Shown here in pieces: positions 1 through 10,132 of a stretch of 64,000 nt of DNA (its first letter is position 1; every line of letters starts with the position of its first letter). A model generated the notes under the pieces. The model ran no database searches. It was not told the origin of the DNA and saw only the letters and a program-made list of their open reading frames with translations. This stretch comes from Prochlorococcus sp. AG-670-N10 (GTDB lineage: Bacteria > Cyanobacteriota > Cyanobacteriia > PCC-6307 > Cyanobiaceae). The translations under genes and the position numbers were made by a program. The stretch covers positions 1 to 64,000 of the forward strand of contig QCSX01000003.1 in NCBI GenBank assembly GCA_003209065.1. The letters are read 5' to 3'.

Positions 1-195
1 GTTGAATTATCAGAGAAAAAAGATTCATCTTCAAATAAGAGAAAAAATTTAGGTTCTAATAACAATAAAAAGAGGAAAGATTTTAAGAAGATTGTTCATA
101 GTGATGCGCCTAATCTTGAGGCTCCTGATCCTAGATGGGCTGGGGAATTATCAAAACTAAAAGATTTGTTAGCTAATCAGAAAACTCCTGCATAG
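1..195 (+). CDS. C-terminal end of an unrecognised protein (partial at window start)
   Basis: An open frame runs from base 1 to a TAG at 193-195, giving 64 residues. It is too short for the ORF track and its start lies outside the window. The first half is lysine-, serine- and asparagine-rich low complexity. The second half is more ordered (APDPRWAGELSKLKDLLANQ) and looks like a conserved C-terminal tail. The stop is 4 bp from the convergent end of crtB, the kind of spacing seen throughout this window, which supports it as a real gene end. I do not recognise the family. Confidence 0.6.
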   Translation, partial: VELSEKKDSSSNKRKNLGSNNNKKRKDFKKIVHSDAPNLEAPDPRWAGELSKLKDLLANQKTPA

Positions 196-199
196 TTAG

Positions 200-1108
200 T
201 TATTTTATCCTTGAGATTAAAAAAGATATTGGGATTTCAAATGCTTTTACTGAATTTTTCACAAAAGCTCTATTGTTAAATACATCATAATCTAATCTTT
301 CAATAGAATCTAATATTCCTCTGTAAAGTCGTAAAGATGTCCAAACAGGCCATCTTGCATCTGAAGATAACCACTTAATACCATCCTCAGACTTTTTGAA
401 CCAATTGCGAGCTCTGGTTAATTGAAAATTCATCAGCATTTTCCACTGATTATTTATTACTCCTTGCAATAATTCTTCTTCCGAATAATTAAACTTCTTG
501 ATTTCATCCAGTGGTAAATAGATTCTGCCTCTTTGTCTATCTTCTCCTACATCTCTTAAGATATTAGTTAGTTGATTAGCTATTCCTAAAGCTATTGCTG
601 CTTCAGAAGGGTCAGGCATGCTGCTCCATGGAGCTGATGTATATGCACTATCAATTCCCATTACATTCTGAGTCATTAAGCCAACTGTTCCCGCAACGCG
701 ATAACAGTAAAGCTTTAATTCAGAAAAATTTTTATATCTAAATTTGCTAAGGTCCATTTTCTGACCTTCTATCATATCTAAGTATGGCTCTATCTTCTGT
801 GGAAAATTTTCTATGGTATCGAAGAGTACAGCATCTAAATCTGATTTTATTATTCCTTGAAAAACATTTTTTGTGTTTTCTTCCCATTCATTTAACTTAT
901 CAGAAAGTTCATCTTTGGACTTTGTTAAAGCTTCTTGGCTATCCATTATTTCGTCTGTTCTCCTACACCAAACGTAAATGGCCCAAATTGCTTTTCTTTT
1001 TTCGTAAGGTAATAAAAGAGTTCCTAAATAAAAAGTTTTAGCCCACCGTTGAGTCTCTTTTTGGCATATTTCATATGCTTTATTAAGTTGAGGTGTTGAA
1101 TTTTTCAA
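200..1108 (-). CDS. crtB: Phytoene synthase
   Basis: The enzyme condenses two geranylgeranyl diphosphates to phytoene, the first committed step of carotenoid synthesis. The 302-residue length is normal for the family. Both aspartate-rich, Mg-diphosphate-binding motifs of trans-prenyl head-to-head synthases are visible: DEIMD at about residues 52-56 and NILRDVGEDRQRGRIYLP at about 180-198. The CrtB-typical RRTDE and YCYRVAGTVG segments are also present. The start is a TTG; no other start codon lies in frame upstream before the pds stop, and the protein then begins as CrtB proteins usually do. It lies 21 bp downstream of pds on the same strand, so the two are very probably co-transcribed and carry out successive steps. 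Confidence 0.95.
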   Translation of the reverse strand: MKNSTPQLNKAYEICQKETQRWAKTFYLGTLLLPYEKRKAIWAIYVWCRRTDEIMDSQEALTKSKDELSDKLNEWEENTKNVFQGIIKSDLDAVLFDTIENFPQKIEPYLDMIEGQKMDLSKFRYKNFSELKLYCYRVAGTVGLMTQNVMGIDSAYTSAPWSSMPDPSEAAIALGIANQLTNILRDVGEDRQRGRIYLPLDEIKKFNYSEEELLQGVINNQWKMLMNFQLTRARNWFKKSEDGIKWLSSDARWPVWTSLRLYRGILDSIERLDYDVFNNRAFVKNSVKAFEIPISFLISRIK

Positions 1109-1129
1109 AAAGGGTTTTTGACTGGAGGT

Positions 1130-2590
<1,461 letters not shown>

Positions 2591-2637
2591 CTAAAGTTAG
2601 AACATTATAGTTTTTTTTGTTGATTATTTCTTAAATT

Positions 2638-2985
2638 ATGGAAAAAATGCTTTTAAAGTCAACTACTAGGCATGTGAGGATATTTACTGCTGAAGTAGTT
2701 AATAACGAATTACAATTTCATCCTAATAAATTAACCCTTGATTTAGATCCTGATAATGAATTTATTTGGAGTGAAGAATCCTTAAAAAAAGTAAATAATA
2801 AATTTTCTGAACTTGTCGAAGAAAGAGCTGAAAAAAGTTTAGATGATTATGAACTACGTAAAATAGGATCAGAAATTGAGGTTTTAATAAAATATTTGCT
2901 ACAAATTGGATTATTAAGTTACAACCCAGAATGTAGAGTAATGAACTATTCAATGGGTTTACCTAAGACAAATGAAATACTGTGA
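2638..2985 (+). CDS. ndhM: NAD(P)H-quinone oxidoreductase subunit M
   Basis: NdhM is a small subunit specific to the oxygenic-phototroph NDH-1 complex, placed on the hydrophilic arm. The sequence carries the family's opening ([15 protein letters not shown]), the [11 protein letters not shown] segment and the C-terminal LNYSMGLP-like end (MNYSMGLP). The ORF begins MEKMLLKST; family members usually begin at the second methionine (2647), so the first three residues may not be translated. The stop codon overlaps the GTG start of the next gene (GTGA at 2982-2985), which suggests translational coupling. Confidence 0.93.
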   Translation: MEKMLLKSTTRHVRIFTAEVVNNELQFHPNKLTLDLDPDNEFIWSEESLKKVNNKFSELVEERAEKSLDDYELRKIGSEIEVLIKYLLQIGLLSYNPECRVMNYSMGLPKTNEIL

Positions 2986-3605
2986 ATAAATATCCAAATA
3001 GAGGTTCTAGAAGAGGCTCAAGTAGAAATTCTTACTCTTCAAATTCAATGGATGGCGCTAATTATACTCAACGGAGTAAAAGAATACCGCCTTCCAGTTC
3101 TGAACAAAAAAATAATTTTAATACTGGAACAATTGCTGTACTTGCTGGAGTTTTAATTTTAGGGGTGGGAATAGGAAGTGCTATTACTAGTACAACTGAT
3201 GGAGGTCAGGGAAATATAGCTAGTCAACAGCAATTAGACATGGCTGTTCCAGACCCTGAATTTTGTAGACAATGGGGCGCAAGCGCTTTTGTAATTGATG
3301 TAGAGATGTATACAACATTAAATCCTTCAACTAGTTTTGTAACACAACCCGCACTCCAACCTGGTTGTGTTATTCGAAGGGAGAATTGGACAGTTTTACA
3401 AAAACAAGGAGCGATAAGCAATGAAGATGTTAGAGAATGTAAGCAAAGAATGAATACTTTTGCCTATATTGGCTCAATAAGAGACAAGCCTATTGTTAAG
3501 TGTGTTTATCAAACTGATGTAAATGAGAACAAATTTATCATCAAGGGTGATGGACAAGCTGAAGACGGAGGAGTAGGAATTAACAAGGAAGCAATTCAAT
3601 TTTAA
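2982..3605 (+). CDS. DUF3172-type membrane-anchored conserved cyanobacterial protein
   Basis: A 207-residue protein of unknown function. The first 45 residues are Ser/Arg/Asn-rich and probably disordered. One transmembrane helix follows (about residues 51-69, [17 protein letters not shown]), then a roughly 130-residue soluble domain with several cysteines ([39 protein letters not shown]) spaced as in the cyanobacterial DUF3172 family. The family name is from memory of these motifs, not a search. It starts with GTG in a 4-bp GTGA overlap with ndhM, so the two are likely co-translated. Its 3' end overlaps the end of the convergent rbcR by 4 bp. The cysteine domain probably faces the lumen or periplasm if the helix is a signal anchor. 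Confidence 0.85.
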   Translation: MNKYPNRGSRRGSSRNSYSSNSMDGANYTQRSKRIPPSSSEQKNNFNTGTIAVLAGVLILGVGIGSAITSTTDGGQGNIASQQQLDMAVPDPEFCRQWGASAFVIDVEMYTTLNPSTSFVTQPALQPGCVIRRENWTVLQKQGAISNEDVRECKQRMNTFAYIGSIRDKPIVKCVYQTDVNENKFIIKGDGQAEDGGVGINKEAIQF

Positions 3606-4555
3606 TTTAAGTTAATTTGCCTTAATGGGCTTTCAGAGCTTGCAAATTGAGGCAGAACATTCTTTTTAAAAGCTTCTGATGCTCTTGATGAATATCTTGA
3701 TGGATTTGTAATTAATTTGAGCTCTCTTTTGACCTCTAAATCAGTTACGAAGGGTTTGTGAATTGTTCCACCTGCTAGTTCCCTTTCAATTGAAACCACA
3801 GGTAAAAAAGAAGCTCCGAGACCAGACTGAACTGCATTTTTAATTGCTTCAAGAGAATTTAACTCCATTTCAATTTTTAATCTTTGAATATCTAGACCAG
3901 AATCTTTTAAAAGTTTATCAACAACTTTTCTAGTTGTGGATTGAGAATCTAACGTAACGAAATTAAGTTTGTATAAATCTTCTTTCATAAGTTCTTTCTT
4001 ACTGGCAAGTGGATGCTTTGTTGGTAATACAAGAGCTAATTCATCATTTGAATATGGAATTACTTCTAGCAAGTTCTCTAGATCGATTGGCAATTGGCCT
4101 CCAATAATAGCTAAATCAATTTGACCATTCGCAACGCTCCAACCCGTTCTTCTTGTACTATGCACCTGCAGTTGGACAGATACATCAGGATATTTTTGAC
4201 GAAAAATCCCTATCATCCTTGGCATTAAGTAGGTACCAGTAGTTTGACTAGCTCCAATTACGAGTGTTCCACCTTTCAAACTATTTAAGTCTTCAATAGC
4301 TTTACAGGCTTCATCACATTGATTCAGGATCCTTTCACAATATTCAAGTAATAACTTACCCCCTTCAGTTAGAAGTGCTTTTCTACCACCTCTATCAAAA
4401 ATTGTAATTTCAAGTTGTTTTTCTAAATTCTGAATTTGTAAGCTAACAGCTGGTTGAGTCACATAAAGTAAATCTGCAGCTTTCTTGAAACTTCCTTGAG
4501 CTGCTATAGCTTTTAGTATTCTTAATTGGTCAAGAGTAAAAGGTAATTCGGGCAT
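3602..4555 (-). CDS. rbcR: LysR-family transcriptional regulator, RbcR/CbbR type
   Basis: A LysR-type regulator of 317 residues, the normal family length. The N-terminal winged helix-turn-helix spans about residues 5-65 ([34 protein letters not shown]). An effector-binding domain follows, with the family's [13 protein letters not shown] segment at about 100. The start [11 protein letters not shown] matches cyanobacterial and plastid RbcR/Ycf30. In cyanobacteria such regulators control Rubisco, carbon-concentrating and ndh genes. Here it sits divergent from the NnrU-like gene and ndhF-ndhD, not beside rbcL. Two overlapping inverted repeats lie in the 83-bp divergent spacer (see the 4586-4615 feature). 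Confidence 0.92.
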   Translation of the reverse strand: MPELPFTLDQLRILKAIAAQGSFKKAADLLYVTQPAVSLQIQNLEKQLEITIFDRGGRKALLTEGGKLLLEYCERILNQCDEACKAIEDLNSLKGGTLVIGASQTTGTYLMPRMIGIFRQKYPDVSVQLQVHSTRRTGWSVANGQIDLAIIGGQLPIDLENLLEVIPYSNDELALVLPTKHPLASKKELMKEDLYKLNFVTLDSQSTTRKVVDKLLKDSGLDIQRLKIEMELNSLEAIKNAVQSGLGASFLPVVSIERELAGGTIHKPFVTDLEVKRELKLITNPSRYSSRASEAFKKNVLPQFASSESPLRQINLN

Positions 4556-4585
4556 TTATTTATCCCTACTATTTAATGGTAATTC

Positions 4586-4615
4586 TAATACCTAGGCGTA
4601 TTATTGTTAATAATA
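4586..4615. promoter_or_regulatory. Overlapping inverted repeats between rbcR and the divergent NnrU-like gene; possible LysR operator
   Basis: Two dyads overlap in this short spacer. TAATAC-CTAGGC-GTATTA occupies 4586-4603, and TATTATT-GTT-AATAATA occupies 4599-4615. The second contains TTA-N7-TAA, the spacing described for CbbR/RbcR-like LysR operators. Position fits autoregulation: between a LysR gene and its divergent neighbour. The AT-rich composition makes chance dyads common, so confidence is limited. Confidence 0.35.
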
Positions 4616-4638
4616 AATAACTTGAATTTTTTAATTAT

Positions 4639-5367
4639 ATGGAGACTCACAAAACTTCTTTATTAATTTTGGGATTAATATTCATCTTCGCAGTTATTCA
4701 TAGTGGAGGGGCAGCTTTGAGAAGCAGAGCAGAAACTTTGATGGGACCAAGATTATGGAGATTATGCTTTGTTTCTTTAAGTTTGCCATCTGCAGTAATA
4801 TTAATTAGTTATTTTTTAGCGCACAGATACGATGGAATTAGATTATGGAATTTTCAATCTAATAATTATGTACTTTTGTTAGTTTGGGTTTTAACTGCTA
4901 TCAGTTTCTTGTTTTTGTATCCTGCAACTTATAATCTACTGGAAATTCCTTCAGTGTTAAAACCCAAAGTTAGGATATATGGAACAGGAATAATGAGAAT
5001 AACAAGACACCCGCAAGCTTTTGGTCAAATTATTTGGTGTTTAGCTCATACATTATGGATTGGGACATCATTTACATTTATTACTTCCTTAGGTCTAATT
5101 TCCCATCATCTATTTGCAATTTGGCACGGTGATAAGAGATTAGAAATTAAATTTGGTGAAGAATTCTATACCTATAAAGATAGTACTTCCATTATCCCAT
5201 TCGTCGCAGTATTTGATGGCCGACAGAAAATAAAATTAAAAGAATTTCTTAAATTGTCGCAAATTGGTATATTAATAGCGATAGCAGTAATCTGGTGGTC
5301 TCATAAATTTATAAATATTGCTGTTACAACATTTAATTCATCTTTTATATCTAAAATTTTCAATTAG
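4639..5367 (+). CDS. NnrU-family membrane protein, candidate 15-cis-zeta-carotene isomerase (Z-ISO-like)
   Basis: A 242-residue integral membrane protein with about five to six hydrophobic segments, starting METHKTSLLILGLIFIFA. NnrU-family hallmarks are an early HSGGAALR segment and RITRHPQAFGQIIW in the middle, plus further histidines in membrane segments (CLAHTLW, SHHLFAIWHG) that could ligate heme. Plant Z-ISO, a heme-containing 15-cis-zeta-carotene isomerase, belongs to this family. With crtB and pds about 2 kb away, that role is plausible. This is inference from family and proximity, not shown by the sequence alone. It is upstream of ndhF by 33 bp on the same strand, so it may share that transcript. 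Confidence 0.85.
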   Translation: METHKTSLLILGLIFIFAVIHSGGAALRSRAETLMGPRLWRLCFVSLSLPSAVILISYFLAHRYDGIRLWNFQSNNYVLLLVWVLTAISFLFLYPATYNLLEIPSVLKPKVRIYGTGIMRITRHPQAFGQIIWCLAHTLWIGTSFTFITSLGLISHHLFAIWHGDKRLEIKFGEEFYTYKDSTSIIPFVAVFDGRQKIKLKEFLKLSQIGILIAIAVIWWSHKFINIAVTTFNSSFISKIFN

Positions 5368-5400
5368 CAGTTTAATATTAGATTATAAATATTATTAAAA

Positions 5401-7413
5401 ATGCCTCAAGCTTCAGAAATTGCCTGGTTAATTCCTGTTTTCCCACTAATTGGAGCAGTTTTATCTGGCTTGGGATTGATATGTCTGAATAAAAAAATAA
5501 ATAACTCCAGGGAAATTGTTTCTATCAGTCTGATATCATTCGTTGGTGTTTCTGCTGTTATTAGTTATAAGACTCTAATTGAACAAATAAATGGTTACCA
5601 ATCAATAGAAAAATTATTTGTTTGGGCAAGTGCAGGAGATTTCACAATACCAATGGGATTTGTGCTTGACCCATTAGGAAGCGTAATGCTGACATTGGTA
5701 ACCACAATTACTTTATTAGTCATGATTTACTCTCATGGTTATATGGCTCATGATAAAGGTTATGTAAGATTTTTTACATATTTAGCTCTCTTTAGCAGTT
5801 CGATGATGGGATTAATTATAAGCCCAAATTTATTGGAGATATACGTCTTTTGGGAATTAGTAGGAATGTGTTCTTATTTATTAGTTGGTTTCTGGTATGA
5901 CAGAGATGGTGCAGCTAATGCTGCTCAAAAAGCATTTGTGGTAAATAGAGTGGGAGATTTTGGATTATTACTTGGAATTTTAGGTCTATTTTGGGCTACG
6001 AAAAGCTTTGACTTTAATGAAATTGCTTTAGGAGTATCACGATCCGTTTCAGAGAATTCATTGCCAGTTTGGGCTGCGCTTTTACTTTGTTTCTTAGTCT
6101 TCTTAGGCCCTATGGCAAAATCTGCCCAGTTTCCTCTTCATGTATGGCTTCCAGACGCTATGGAAGGACCCACCCCTATTTCAGCTCTTATTCATGCAGC
6201 AACTATGGTCGCTGCAGGAATATTCTTAGTAGCAAGACTTCAACCTCTTTACTCATTATTCCCTACAATTCAATTCATTATTGCTTTAGTGGGGACTATC
6301 ACATGTTTCTTAGGAGCATCTATTGCCTTAACCCAGATGGATCTCAAAAAAGGTTTGGCGTATAGTACTGTTTCTCAGCTCGGATATATGATGCTTGCGA
6401 TGGGTTGTGGTGCTCCAGTAGCTGGAATTTTTCATTTAGTAACACATGCTTGCTTCAAAGCAATGTTATTTTTGGGCTCTGGATCAGTAATTCATGCGAT
6501 GGAAGAAGTAGTTGGACATCAACCTGTACTTGCCCAAGATATGAGGTTAATGGGAGGATTAAGAAAGAAAATGCCCTTTACTTCATCAACTTTTTTAATA
6601 GGTTGTGTAGCAATAAGTGGTATTCCTCCATTGGCTGGGTTTTGGAGTAAAGATGAAATATTGGGAAGCGCTTTTATTTCATTTCCAGCTTTTTGGTTTG
6701 TAGGATTTTTAACAGCTGGAATGACCGCCTTTTATATGTTTAGACTTTATTTTTTAACTTTCGAAGGAGATTTTAGAGGGGAAAATAAGGATTTACAAAA
6801 AGAGCTTTTATTAGCTTCAGAAATTACTTTAGAAGAAGAAGATCATGAAGAACATGGCTCACTCCATGAGTCTCCTTGGTCTATGACTTTCCCACTGGTT
6901 TTTCTAGCAGTTCCCTCAGTAATTATTGGGTTTATGGGACTTCCTTGGGATAGTAAGTTTTCAGATTTATTAGATCCCGAAGAAGCGTTGATTGCTATAG
7001 AGTCTTTTGAATTAAAAGAATTTTTACCTTTAGCTATTGCATCTGTTTTCATTGCTTCAATAGGTATAACTATTGCTTATCAAGCTTATTTTGCTAAGAA
7101 AATTAACTTATCAATATTATTTTCAGAAAGATTCCCATCTGTTAATAAGTTTTTATCAAATAAATGGTATTTGGATGATATTAATGAAAAACTATTCGTT
7201 AAAGGAAGTAGAAAACTTGCGAAAGAAGTTTTAGAGGTTGATTCCAAAGTAGTTGATGGAGTAGTAAATCTTACTGGACTTGTAACATTGGGAAGTGGAG
7301 AGGGCCTAAAGTATTTTGAAACTGGTAAAGCCCAATTCTATGCTCTTATAGTTTTTGGAGGAGTTATTTTATTAGTAGCTATATTTGGTTTCCAATCACC
7401 ACAAGTAACTTAA
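5401..7413 (+). CDS. ndhF: NAD(P)H-quinone oxidoreductase subunit 5 (NdhF1 type)
   Basis: A proton-pumping antiporter-like membrane subunit of NDH-1, 670 residues with many transmembrane helices. Diagnostic segments are FWELVGMCSYLLVGFWY (about 150-166), HVWLPDAMEGPTPISALIHA (about 247-266) and SQLGYMMLAMGCGAP. A charged loop rich in Glu and His (LEEEDHEEHGSLHES) lies at about residues 480. The C-terminal region continues into a long amphipathic helix, as in NuoL. Together with ndhD 84 bp downstream it supplies the distal membrane arm for cyclic electron flow and respiration. Only one ndhF/ndhD pair is visible here. Confidence 0.96.
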   Translation: MPQASEIAWLIPVFPLIGAVLSGLGLICLNKKINNSREIVSISLISFVGVSAVISYKTLIEQINGYQSIEKLFVWASAGDFTIPMGFVLDPLGSVMLTLVTTITLLVMIYSHGYMAHDKGYVRFFTYLALFSSSMMGLIISPNLLEIYVFWELVGMCSYLLVGFWYDRDGAANAAQKAFVVNRVGDFGLLLGILGLFWATKSFDFNEIALGVSRSVSENSLPVWAALLLCFLVFLGPMAKSAQFPLHVWLPDAMEGPTPISALIHAATMVAAGIFLVARLQPLYSLFPTIQFIIALVGTITCFLGASIALTQMDLKKGLAYSTVSQLGYMMLAMGCGAPVAGIFHLVTHACFKAMLFLGSGSVIHAMEEVVGHQPVLAQDMRLMGGLRKKMPFTSSTFLIGCVAISGIPPLAGFWSKDEILGSAFISFPAFWFVGFLTAGMTAFYMFRLYFLTFEGDFRGENKDLQKELLLASEITLEEEDHEEHGSLHESPWSMTFPLVFLAVPSVIIGFMGLPWDSKFSDLLDPEEALIAIESFELKEFLPLAIASVFIASIGITIAYQAYFAKKINLSILFSERFPSVNKFLSNKWYLDDINEKLFVKGSRKLAKEVLEVDSKVVDGVVNLTGLVTLGSGEGLKYFETGKAQFYALIVFGGVILLVAIFGFQSPQVT

Positions 7414-7497
7414 TTACAAATGTGTGTCTTCACTGCTATAGGGATGAAAAAATCCTTATTATTTCTAGAATCTGTTTAAGATCAATTTCTTAATCAA

Positions 7498-9138
7498 TTG
7501 AGCAGTTATTTTTTTGCACATTTTGCATTTCATACATTAGGAACATTAGGTACAGGCTTATCTGATTTCCCTTGGTTATCAGTATCTATTCTTTTCCCAA
7601 TTGGAAGTGCATTTTTGATACCTTTTTTCCCTGATAAAGGAGAAGGTAAAGAGGTTAGATGGTTTGCTTTAAGTATCGCTTTAATTACTTTTTTAGTAAC
7701 TGTAGGATCCTATATAAACGGTTTTGATATCAATAATGATAATGTTCAACTTAAAGAAAGTATAAATTGGCTTCCAAATCTAGGACTTACTTGGTCAGTA
7801 GGCGCTGATGGAATGTCAATGCCTCTTATATTGCTAACTAGTTTCATAACGGCATTAGCTGTCTTAGCTGCATGGCCAGTAAAGTTTAAACCAAAATTAT
7901 TTTTCTTTTTAATACTTATAATGGATGGTGGCCAAATAGCTGTTTTTGCAGTACAAGATATGCTTCTATTCTTTTTAAGTTGGGAATTGGAATTATTGCC
8001 AGTATATTTACTTTTAGCTATCTGGGGAGGGAAAAATCGACAATATGCAGCAACAAAATTTATTATATATACAGCTGGTAGCTCCATATTTATCCTCTTA
8101 GCTGCATTGGCAATGGGTTTTTATGGAACTGAAGTTCCAAATTTTGAATTTTCTCATTTAGCTAATCAAGATTTTGGCCAAAACTTCCAAATTCTTTGTT
8201 ATGTGGGACTATTAATTGCTTTTGGGGTGAAACTCCCCATTGTCCCTTTGCATACTTGGCTTCCCGATGCCCATGGGGAGGCTACAGCGCCTGTTCATAT
8301 GCTTTTGGCTGGAATATTGTTAAAGATGGGAGGGTATGCACTTTTAAGATTTAATGCTCAATTATTACCTTTAGCACATGCTCAATTCGCGCCTTTATTA
8401 ATAGTTCTTGGTGTAGTTAATATAATTTATGCCGCGTTAACTTCTTTCGCGCAAAGGAATCTTAAAAGAAAAATTGCATATAGTTCAATTAGTCATATGG
8501 GCTTTGTTCTAATTGGAATAGGAAGTTTTAGTAGTTTAGGTACAAGCGGAGCAATGTTACAAATGGTTAGTCATGGATTAATTGGAGCAAGTTTGTTCTT
8601 TCTTGTCGGTGCCACTTATGACAGGACAAAGACTTTAAAACTTGATGAAATGGGTGGAGTGGGACAAAAAATGCGTATTATGTTTGCATTGTGGACAGCC
8701 TGCTCTCTTGCTTCTCTTGCTTTGCCAGGTATGAGTGGATTTGTTTCTGAATTAATGGTATTCACTGGATTTGTTACTGATGAAGTTTATACTCTACCTT
8801 TTAGAGTAGTAATGGCTTCTCTAGCTGCAATAGGAGTTATCCTTACACCAATTTATTTGCTGTCTATGTTACGTGAGATTTTCTTTGGGAAAGAAAATCC
8901 AAAGTTAACTGAAGGTAGAAATTTAATTGATGCAGAGCCAAGAGAGGTCTACATCATTGCATGTTTACTCTTACCAATAATTGGTATAGGTCTATATCCA
9001 AGGTTAGTTACAGAAAGTTATTTGGCGACAATTAATAATTTGGTAGATAGAGATTTAAATGCAGTAAAAAATATTGCAAAGACAAGTATTTTTGCTGGGA
9101 ATAAAAAAAATCAAATTTTTAAAGCACCAACTATATAA
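7498..9138 (+). CDS. ndhD: NAD(P)H-quinone oxidoreductase subunit 4 (NdhD1 type)
   Basis: Membrane antiporter-like subunit of NDH-1, 546 residues. Recognisable segments are [20 protein letters not shown] (conserved Glu of TM5), [18 protein letters not shown], and GGYALLR. The start is a TTG at 7498. An in-frame TAA sits 21 bases upstream and no ATG or GTG lies in between, so TTG is the only standard start that keeps the conserved N-terminus. No Shine-Dalgarno sequence is obvious. It follows ndhF by 84 bp on the same strand and probably belongs to one transcript with it. Confidence 0.95.
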   Translation: MSSYFFAHFAFHTLGTLGTGLSDFPWLSVSILFPIGSAFLIPFFPDKGEGKEVRWFALSIALITFLVTVGSYINGFDINNDNVQLKESINWLPNLGLTWSVGADGMSMPLILLTSFITALAVLAAWPVKFKPKLFFFLILIMDGGQIAVFAVQDMLLFFLSWELELLPVYLLLAIWGGKNRQYAATKFIIYTAGSSIFILLAALAMGFYGTEVPNFEFSHLANQDFGQNFQILCYVGLLIAFGVKLPIVPLHTWLPDAHGEATAPVHMLLAGILLKMGGYALLRFNAQLLPLAHAQFAPLLIVLGVVNIIYAALTSFAQRNLKRKIAYSSISHMGFVLIGIGSFSSLGTSGAMLQMVSHGLIGASLFFLVGATYDRTKTLKLDEMGGVGQKMRIMFALWTACSLASLALPGMSGFVSELMVFTGFVTDEVYTLPFRVVMASLAAIGVILTPIYLLSMLREIFFGKENPKLTEGRNLIDAEPREVYIIACLLLPIIGIGLYPRLVTESYLATINNLVDRDLNAVKNIAKTSIFAGNKKNQIFKAPTI

Positions 9139-9210
9139 TTTTTTTAAATTTTTCTATTATAATTTTGCATAAAAAATGATATAAAGATATCTTTAAAAAA
9201 GATTTAATTA

Positions 9211-10083
9211 ATTAAAGTAACTAATTCTAAATCTATCGATAGGTCACAGTTAGGACCTAGATTACTGATAAAATTTCTTCAAGATGCAGCTGGGAGGGGT
9301 GATCTTGATCCTTGGGATATTGATGTTATAAGTGTTATCGACAGCTTTTTAGAACAATTCAATCAGAATTTGAAATATTCATCAAATGATCAAATTTCGT
9401 ATCAAAAGGACTTATCCGAAACAAGCGAAGCATTTTTTGCTGCCTCCGTATTAGTAAATTTGAAAGCTCAAGTTTTAGAATCTGATGTTTTTCAAGAAGA
9501 AACATTAGTTTTTGACGAAGAAATTGAGATGGATAACCAAGAATGGATTAATCAAGGATTTGATATCCCGAAAAATCCTGAAAAATATCTCAGAAGAAGA
9601 TCTGTAGCTCAACCCGTTATTAAACGTACATCAACGTTAGGAGAACTTGTTAGTCAACTTGAGGCGATTGCCGAAATAATTGAAACGCAAGATCTTTTGC
9701 TTATGAAAAGGAAAAGAAATAATAAATATTCTGATAGAATTTTAATTTCTAAAGTTCAATCATTAGCACATCGTGAAAAACTTCCTGAAACAACTAAAGC
9801 ACTTGGTAAGTTTCTTGATGGATGGGAAAAGGCATTGCAATGGACTGATTTTGAATATTTAGTAGATAAGTGGCAGAATGTGGTGAAAAGTGATTTAGAT
9901 AAAGACAGGCTTGGTGTATTTTGGGCTTTATTATTCTTATCATCGGAAAATAAAATCGAAATAAAACAAAAAAATTCTCTTTATGGTCCAATAGAAATAA
10001 AAAGAATTATTCCTGATGGAGAATTAGCTCAATTACCTATAGAGAATCTTGAGGTAGCAGATACTTCTTCGACTGCTGCTTAA
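9211..10083 (+). CDS. scpA: Segregation and condensation protein A (start codon unclear)
   Basis: ScpA is the kleisin-family partner of SMC in chromosome organisation. The ORF track begins at a TTG (9370), but the same frame upstream encodes the conserved ScpA N-terminus, including GPRLLIKFLQDAA and DLDPWDIDVISVIDSF, so the true gene is longer. The frame is open back to a TAA at 9205-9207. No ATG, GTG or TTG lies between that stop and the conserved core. I set the start at the first possible non-canonical initiator (ATT, 9211); ATC at 9235 is another candidate. The C-terminal half contains the winged-helix region typical of kleisins. A TATAAT at 9158-9163 could be its promoter. Confidence 0.8.
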   Translation: MKVTNSKSIDRSQLGPRLLIKFLQDAAGRGDLDPWDIDVISVIDSFLEQFNQNLKYSSNDQISYQKDLSETSEAFFAASVLVNLKAQVLESDVFQEETLVFDEEIEMDNQEWINQGFDIPKNPEKYLRRRSVAQPVIKRTSTLGELVSQLEAIAEIIETQDLLLMKRKRNNKYSDRILISKVQSLAHREKLPETTKALGKFLDGWEKALQWTDFEYLVDKWQNVVKSDLDKDRLGVFWALLFLSSENKIEIKQKNSLYGPIEIKRIIPDGELAQLPIENLEVADTSSTAA

Positions 10084-10132
10084 AGATATGAGAGCAATAA
10101 CGTATAATCTGTAAAAAGAGGTTTTAAAGCTG

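Noticed and set aside
6069-6365. 98-residue ORF inside ndhF
   Set aside because: Same strand, other frame, fully within conserved ndhF; no recognisable domain.
9183-9194. AAAGATATCTTT palindrome after ndhD as a terminator
   Set aside because: The stem has almost no GC pairs and no proper loop; such palindromes are expected by chance in this composition.
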